64,000 bases of DNA, from NCBI GenBank assembly GCA_027625915.1, contig JANTQA010000029.1:2666001-2730000 (forward strand), written 5' to 3'. The stretch comes from Anaeramoeba flamelloides. Its lineage: Eukaryota > Metamonada > Anaeramoebidae. Within the stretch, counting starts at the first letter, position 1. Every line of letters starts with the position of its first letter. The notes under the pieces were generated by a model that searched no databases, was not told the DNA's origin, and saw nothing but the letters and a program-made list of their open reading frames with translations. Shown in pieces: positions 57,262 to 64,000 of this stretch. Made by a program: the position numbers and the translations under genes.

Positions 57262-57560
57262 AACACAATCAATAAAAAAAATTCAATCTACTTTCATATG
57301 GAAATTATTGGTGTGGTTTTGTTTATCCTCAAAAAAAGTTAAATTTTTCAAACTAATATTTTAACGAAAAGATCAATAAAAAGAAGAAACCAATTAACTT
57401 TAAATAATAATCCATTATATTATTTTCAACCAACCCATCAAATACAATTTAAATCTACTTTCTTAACTAAATTATAGATGTGGTTTTGGAGATCGAAAAA
57501 AATATTCAATTTTTTATAAAATTTTTAATAATCGATCAATCCAAGAAAAAACCCTGATGA
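57262..57560 (+). repeat. Two tandem ~165 bp units
   Basis: Each unit runs from ATTTTCAAC through AATCTACTTTC, GTGTGGTTTTG or ATGTGGTTTTGGAGATC, to GATCAAT near its end. A single copy lies at 11460-11720. In both places the unit follows a MITE-like copy, suggesting that they moved or were duplicated together. Confidence 0.65.
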
Positions 57561-57767
57561 TAAGATAGTATTAAAAAAGACTAATATTATATTTAATCCT
57601 CCCTTTTTTGTCTTAAATTGTTGATTTTTTCTTTTATTAATAGATCAGTCTTTTCATTTTCAGGCTCTATTAAGGTTTTCAATTAAAAAAGAAGTTGGGC
57701 TCTTTTTCAAGATTTACTTTTTTTTTTAAATAGTAAATCTTTACTGAGGTCAAGCCTGTGAGATATT

Positions 57768-58895
57768 TCAGTACATCATATAATAAATTATTATTATGAG
57801 TAATTGATATTTTAAAGAAGAATTGCCCAACCGTGTAATTAAAAACATTTTTGCTGTTATACTCTTATCAAAACCAAACCAAAGAAAGTCAAACAAAAAA
57901 AAAAAAAAAAATCGAAAACAAACTGTTTGCTGAAGGAATTCCACTGCTTCGGTTGTAAATTCTTCTAGCCAAGGGCTTAAGTGGTCCCAAACTTTTGAAG
58001 GTTCTGTTCTTGTAGAAATAAAATCATCTTCTTCGCTGTCTGTTTCATTATCCTCTGAATCAAAAAAGTTTATTTGCTCAATGATTCTTTTGATTTCGTC
58101 GTCTGAGTTTTCGTCTTTGGTGTTGTTTTTCTTTCGATTTGAGCGTCGCTTTTTTTTTTTCCTTATTTGATTTTTTTTAGTATTATTTGTCCTGGTTTGT
58201 GAGATGGCATTGTTTCTTTGTCGTTTGTGAGTGTTTTTTATTTCAAAGGAAGTGTCATTTGGATTGAATCCTTTTCTTGTCGATTTTTCTTTATTTAATT
58301 CGCCTGGTGATTTTCTTTTTCTAATTTGTGGATCTTGTTTGTATTTATTATTGAGAATATTAGGGTTGTTAGTTAGCTTTTCTGTGTTTATTGGTCTCAG
58401 ACTGTTTTGAATACTGTTTTTTGGTGGCAGATTTGTTCCTGTGTTATTCATGATTGTCTGTTCATTAGGCAATACTTGGTTGGGAATAAGAATATTACTA
58501 TTGTTATTATGTTTATTATTACTCTTGACAACGTTATTGGGAAAGCCTGTGATGTTAGTATTCATGCCCTTGTTCACTGTAGACGTTGTTGGGGCCAGCT
58601 GTTGAATATTTGCCCCTTTACTAATTAGATATCTTTTGATCGTATTTCTTTGGTTTTCTAAATGCTTGATTTGGGATTTAGACATGAGAATCGATTGCTG
58701 AAATTCGTTCTCACTTGCAATCAAATCTTTTAAAGATGGGGTAAGAGGTGGTGAGTGAACAAAGGTTCCAAAAATATGTGGAAACCTTCGATTTTTCCAA
58801 ATCTGTGTGCCAACTTTTTGGTGTGATTGTGTTCGTGATCGTGATCCCATTTGTTGCTGAGTTGATCGGTTATTAGTGTTGAGTTGGTGATTCAT
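57768..58895 (-). CDS. Unidentified, probably nuclear, low-complexity protein, up to 375 aa
   Basis: Single long frame starting MNHQLNTNNRSTQQQMGSRS. Residues about 52-95 form a short helical segment (SLKDLIASENEFQQSILMSK, QIKHLENQRNTIKRYLIS). A long Asn/Thr/Pro-rich linker follows. A highly basic cluster (KKNQIRKKKKRRSNRKKNN, a likely nuclear localisation signal) precedes an acidic stretch (FFDSEDNETDSEEDDF) and a compact, conserved-looking motif, VWDHLSPWLEEFTTEAVEFL. After this the frame runs through a T-rich part that may be an intron (donor ACAGTTTG, acceptor GATAAG) before the tail SITAKMFLITRLGNSSLKYQ. A chromatin-associated role is a guess from the composition. I do not recognise the family. 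Confidence 0.75.
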   Translation of the reverse strand: MNHQLNTNNRSTQQQMGSRSRTQSHQKVGTQIWKNRRFPHIFGTFVHSPPLTPSLKDLIASENEFQQSILMSKSQIKHLENQRNTIKRYLISKGANIQQLAPTTSTVNKGMNTNITGFPNNVVKSNNKHNNNSNILIPNQVLPNEQTIMNNTGTNLPPKNSIQNSLRPINTEKLTNNPNILNNKYKQDPQIRKRKSPGELNKEKSTRKGFNPNDTSFEIKNTHKRQRNNAISQTRTNNTKKNQIRKKKKRRSNRKKNNTKDENSDDEIKRIIEQINFFDSEDNETDSEEDDFISTRTEPSKVWDHLSPWLEEFTTEAVEFLQQTVCFRFFFFFLFDFLWFGFDKSITAKMFLITRLGNSSLKYQLLIIIIYYMMY

Positions 58896-61800
58896 TTTCT
58901 CGAGTGTTTTTTTCTGTAAAAATGTTCAATTAGAAAAGGTGAATTGGTTTTTATGATGTAGCTAAAGAGAAAAACAAAATTGATTAAAAAAAATGAAATT
59001 AGGAAGATAAGTCTAATAATCCAGTAACCGAAGAGTAATATTTTTTCAGAAAAGTGTTTTTATTAAATTCACTCACGAATGTTTAACTTTTATTTGTAAA
59101 TGAAAGATCAATTTTTTTTCCAATAAAAATCTTTGTATAAAAAAGTTAATCAATCAAAGTTTGGTAGATATTTGTTATTCTTTTAAGACTTGAACACTTT
59201 TAGAATAAGAGTTCATCAATTAGTGTTCTGATTATTGATTTTTTGAAAGGGCAGATATAAATCGATAATCTTTTCTTTAGTTATAAAGTTTGAATTGTTT
59301 GAATTAAAATGATTTTTTTTGTGATCTTCATTTTTTTTTTTTTAACTTAAAGTGTTTTTTTGAAACACAAAATATTGTAGTAGAATAACAATTTTTTCAA
59401 ACCCACTGATAAGTCTCGTAATGGTAAGGATAATCTTTTTTGAAAGGGTCAAAAAAGTAAAGGATTTAATGTCAAATTATTTTTATTCAAAACTTTTGTT
59501 TTTAAGAATTAGTTTCGACAAATAAGAAGTTAAAAATGAGAGTTTGTTGTTGTTGGATATAAATCACATTCAATAGCTCGATTGTTCTAATCTCTACAAA
59601 AATTCGATCAGTAAAAAACCACCAAAAGTGAATCTCACCAATTAAAAATGATTCTTGTATTCGTAAAAAAACCACAGGAATTTCAGAAAAAAAATCTGCT
59701 TTTTGAGACAACAAATTCAAAGTTTGGAATTACCAATCTCCAAAGACTTCAATGACACAAAATATCTTTTCATTATTTTTTTCTCAAATACAGATTAGAG
59801 GCAAAATATTTTATTTTTTTTAAAAAAATTAAATAATTAACAAATATATAATTTTAACAAATTATTTCGCAAATATGGGAAATATAATGATGTTACAATT
59901 AGCTTTATAAAAAGGAAATGCAACTAATCAGTCTTTGGGTTTTTATGTTGGTAATTATTGAGATAATCTTTGAAATTTAAAAAACAAAAAGACAGTTACT
60001 TTTGTTAGTTCTAAATATAAATTATTAAATACCAGAATATTGTATTTTGGGTTTCTATTTTTAGATTTGGTAAAAGAGTATAAAAATAATTTCCAAAATT
60101 TAGAATTTTTCGATTGTGATCCTAAGTAAAAAATCCAAATAATTTATTTTTCAATAGTCTTTTAAAGGGGTTTATTTTTGCACTTCGGAATTGAATAAAT
60201 GAATATGATTCCAATTATTCAAGACATTATTTTTTGAACATTAGGCTAATCTATAACTAAATTAAAATAAAACCAATTTATAAAAATCATGGAACATTAG
60301 TAGAACATAACAATTGGGGATATTATCATTTTTTTAAAATAAAAAAAACAATATCAACGTTTTTATAACAGATTATAATTTTTATTTATTTAGAATTTTG
60401 AAATATTTTTGAAATAAAAATTTACTATTTTGATTAACCAATAAAAAAATGAAATTGAAAATTTTTAATTTCAATCCATTGCGAATAATTACTTTTAATG
60501 GTTTTTTTACAATTTAAACTGACTCTTACATTATTTTTTATAGAGAGTTTTTAATAAGATTCATTACCATTTGGGAAAAAAAGGTGAAACATGATTTTTC
60601 ATGATAACCGTACTGAAAATGAAAAGTAATAACAATTGTTAAAAGAAGAAAAATGATTGAAGGTAAAAGAGGGGGGTTAAAGGTAATAACATTTTGTTAA
60701 TAATATCTTTTGGTAAACCAAAAAAAAATGTTTTATTCTATATCTTTAAAGGGATTTTTATTTCTTTTAAATAAGGTTACTTTCCAGCAATGTGTTTTTA
60801 AAAACACTTTCAATAATTCTATATCTGGTTATTTTTTTTATAAAGGCTAAATTTGATTTTTCGAAATAAAATCTTCTTGAAAGTTATTTGGGAATTATGT
60901 GATTTTATCCTAAAAATTCAATACTTGTTTTTTTTTTGGTAAATATAATTTAAAATGTGATGTTAGTTAATACAAACCAAATTAAGTAATTTTCAAATAA
61001 TAATTCAAAATTTTATTTCCATTGTTTTATAATTTTTTCGATTTGGAAATGAGAAAATAACTTTTTTCAATCCAAAAAATGTATAAATGTAAAAATTTGC
61101 TTAATAATTGGATATTTTATTGATAAATTTTTATTATACTTTTATCAAATTTAAATTTATTTTTGATCTTTGCTGCAATATTTTGATTTTTTTTTTTTGT
61201 TATTGAGATTTGAATTGAAAAATTAATAATGAAAAAAAAAAAAATAATAATCTTCGAAAAGGAAAACTTATCAATAAACTATTTATGGAAAAATAAAAGG
61301 TACATTTTTTTCAATCAGTTTTAAAGTACGTGTTAGAAACGAAAATTTTTAATTGTGGGACTAGTCTCTATTAATTTTTTTTTGACCAATAACTAAATAA
61401 GGAATCCTTATCCTGATATATGTTTAAAATTGAAAATAGACGGGTTTTTTCAATGTTAGAACTTTTAGGCCTTGTTTTTTTAAAATTTTACAATTCTGTC
61501 AAAAAAAGTGACTTTGAATAAATTTTTTTAAAAAAAATATCTTGAACGGGTGAGAATTTTTTGATTAATTTTGGATTTAATTATTTGTTCAAAAATAATA
61601 TTTATTCTCATTTTTAAAAACGGAAAAATAATTTAAAGTTAGTGAATATTTTCTCTTTCACTTCTGTTCATCCAACTTGACTCGGTAAAGAACTCAATTT
61701 GTTTTATCAATAATTACTTTTAAAAAAAATAGTTCATATTCTTTTCTTTGTTTTTTTTTGACTCTGGCAAAAACTTTTGGGATGGTAATTTGGGAACACT

Positions 61801-64000
61801 TAAAAAAACTTCAAATTCAACAAAAAAAAAAAGAATGTAAACTGAAAAGGTAGATTCATGAAAAAAAAAAAAAGAATGGTACAAGAAAAGAAAGAAAATC
61901 TTTTATTAAGAGTAAAGCATATATTGTAGATTTTTTTCGAATCAAACTATTTTTTCATGCAGATCCAAAAAAAGCTTTTCAGGTTTATTTTTTAAACTAT
62001 TTTTTGTAGGTCTTCTATAAACATAACAAGGTTTTACTTTCTTGCTCATATTTTTTTTTATTTTTTGTATTTTTGCGAAAAGTTGAAAAAAAGTAACTTT
62101 TAAAACCATGAAAAAATGGAAATTATTTTTATTTCTATAAAAACAATAACTAAATTTAATTAATGTCATTTATCGGGATTTCATTACTATACAAAAAGTT
62201 TTTTTCACTTTGATTTCAAATCTAAGTAATTGGAAAAAAAAAATCTAAATCTCTATTAAATTTACCTAAAAAAATTTAATATAGAGTAGTCTCTTAAGCC
62301 AACTTTCAGAAGTAACGTTATGATTTTCCTCTTCAGATTACAAATGAGATGATTTATTTTATTTTTAATTAACTTTGTTTTGATTTTTTTCAATTAGCTA
62401 AAAAAATATTTAATCCCTTTTTTTGCAATAAGGATAATGTTTCAAATACTATTTGTGTAAATATAAACGGAACAAAAATTTCATTTGTTTTCCAAAAAGA
62501 TTTTCAAAATCTTTTAAAATTTTTACATTCATAGGGAAACTTAGTCTATTCACCTTCTCATATAGAGTTGGGGCTTTTGTAGATTTTATTTTTAATCAAA
62601 AGAATGTGTATTTATTTTTTTTTTTTTTTTTTTGGAAAAGCTACAGCCATTCCAAGGCTATCACAAAATTTTAAATAAAACAAAATTGATTTTTCTATTC
62701 TTATTTAACATTTTCAAAAAATTCGGAAATAAGAGTTATAATTCAAAAAAAAATTTAAAAAAAACAACTTTTATTCAAATTTAGGAAAATTGAAAAAAAA
62801 TATTCAAATCCCATGAAACTTTGAAATTATCAGTCTAAAAAAGCTCAAAAAAAAATATCATTATTTACTGATCTTTAAAAATTTACCATTTTTGAACAAT
62901 ATTTGCAAGTGCTTCATGAATCTTCAAATTTTTTTTTTTTCGATTTTCAAAAATTTGAATAATAGCTTATTTATTAAATTTTTTTTTTGAATAATACTTA
63001 TAAATTCCAAGAAATATCTGAAAATTTTTAATTCATTTTCTATCTGATACAAATTTTTTTACACAAGCTTTGATTAATACATTATATAACTTTAAATCAG
63101 AAGAAACTTTATAAAATTGACATGACTTTCAAAACATTATTTCTCTTGAGTTGTTTTATTTGTTGAGTTAATTGATTTCAAAAATGGAAATTGAACTGAA
63201 AATTTAATAAAATAAATTTGAATTTATCAGGAACTCTTATTTCCGAATTTTTTGAAAATGGAAAATAAGAATAGAAAACTCAAATGTATTGTATTTAGTA
63301 TTTTATAACAGCCTTGGAAAGACTGTAAATGAAAAATATGATCTAATTATTTTTTATTTAACAGTAGTTTTATTGTCTGGGATTTGAATAAGAATATTAA
63401 TCTTTCTAAATAATTTTACTTTTTTTAAAAATCTAGACTTTCCAATATAAATCTTCAAAAGTTAAAGAACCTATTATCAGTCAATTCTTTATTGTCAAAA
63501 AAAAAATAATATTTTGATATTTTTCTTTTTTAATTCAAAAATAATCAATTTTTTAATTAAAAAATGAACTCATTTAGTAAATTGTTTAGATGAGGTTAAC
63601 TTATCCATTTCATAAACCATAATACAAATCATAAAACTTTACTTTTTTTCAAGATCCTATCAAGATTTCATTTTATTTTTTAATCTATTATAAGAATTTC
63701 AAACCAAATTAAGATACAAGCTGATATTGATAATTTTTACTTTTAAAAGATATTTTTTTGAATATTTTATTTTAACAGCTTTCCAAGCCTTATTATTTGT
63801 AAAATATGAATAAATGAAAATGTTATTAAAACTTTTTGAGAATAAAACGAGAGAAAATTTTTTTCTCCTATCCTTTTTTCTTAATTAAAACTTGTGTACA
63901 ATTAGAATTGAACTTTTACTTGAAAACTGCCTCGAAACTATATTAAAATGTTTTTACCTTCCAACAAAAAGAATCATCAACTATTTATTTTTGTAAAACA
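58896..64000. other. AT-rich repeat interval to the window end
   Basis: No intact gene. It holds hairpin repeat copy 4 (59501-60150), dispersed repeat fragments at 60840-60990, 61340-61450, 62210-62290, 63020-63240 and 63570-63690, and many homopolymer tracts. Small frames at 61942-62169 (minus, including MSKKVKPCYVYRRPTKNSLK) and 62453-62674 (plus) have no recognised motif. Confidence 0.5.
59501..60150 (+). repeat. Hairpin-containing dispersed repeat, copy 4
   Basis: Aligns with copies 1-3 (AAAAATGATTCTTGTATT, ACACAAAATATCTTT, AGCTTTATAAAAAGGAAA, TTTGTTAGTTCTAAATATAA). The stem is partly kept: TCTGCTTTTTGAGA at about 59695 faces TTCTCAAATACAGA at about 59780. Its 5' end is more diverged than in the other copies. 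Confidence 0.6.

Larger units (their letters stand above)
55109..57767. other. AT-rich interval with duplicated blocks
   Basis: No intact gene. It holds the block 56080-56590, an inverted duplicate of 15110-15605, a MITE-like copy (57088-57252) and two tandem units (57262-57560). The missing 5' exon of the coiled-coil gene at 54398-55108 should lie here. Confidence 0.5.

Noticed and set aside
62453-62674. 73-codon plus-strand frame near the window end
   Set aside because: It is Phe/Lys-rich and runs through a T tract; nothing in it resembles a known protein.
1-64000. tRNA, rRNA or CRISPR loci
   Set aside because: No cloverleaf with a proper T-arm, no conserved rRNA stretch and no regularly spaced identical repeats with unique spacers were seen; the ATCGCGAT arrays have spacers too short and too uniform for CRISPR.

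Overview
This window looks like a very AT-rich chromosome of a free-living protist. It carries spliceosomal GT-AG introns, some of them 3.5 to 4.5 kb long, Asn/Gln/Lys-rich proteins, long homopolymer tracts and a standard genetic code, with genes ending in TAA. The very long, repeat-filled introns argue against Dictyostelium. The ankyrin plus double-BTB protein, the PAS/coiled-coil protein and the RasGAP-PH protein recall families expanded in Anaeramoeba. That assignment is an inference from remembered family features, not from a search.

Gene layout. (1) 1507-3126 minus: PAS-like/coiled-coil protein. (2) 8460-9944 minus: AzgA-type purine permease, intronless and visibly richer in G+C than its surroundings. 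(3) 17282-26206 plus: ankyrin-BTB gene with about one exon per ankyrin repeat; its 5' end was not found, and an ankyrin-like relic lies upstream at 12.6 kb. (4) 30893-35386 plus: complete three-exon TATA-binding protein gene with a 3.7 kb second intron. (5) 37472-43236 plus: very large low-complexity protein with about 24 copies of a short leucine motif, a Gly-Gln tract, a RasGAP-like domain and a C-terminal PH domain. (6) 46087-52054 minus: WDR83/MORG1-type WD40 gene in four exons with a 4.5 kb intron. (7) 54398-55108 minus: unidentified coiled-coil protein, 5' end missing. (8) 57768-58895 minus: unidentified, probably nuclear, low-complexity protein.

Most of the rest is extremely AT-rich sequence built from decayed dispersed repeats. 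Recognisable families are: a ~165 bp element with ~45 bp terminal inverted repeats (five copies); a ~680 bp repeat with an internal hairpin whose arms have changed together between copies; a 1.27 kb TA-flanked foldback element whose arms are arrays of ATCGCGAT-like units every ~19 bp; a young 108 bp inverted repeat inside the TBP intron; and several direct or inverted duplications. One short non-LTR retrotransposon relic and several broken protein-coding fragments are also present.

The genes do not form an operon or an obvious pathway. They are ordinary single eukaryotic genes for transcription, scaffolding, signalling and transport. The most unusual content is the structured repeat DNA, much of it inside introns, and the motif array of the RasGAP-like protein. 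I saw no tRNA, rRNA or CRISPR array.
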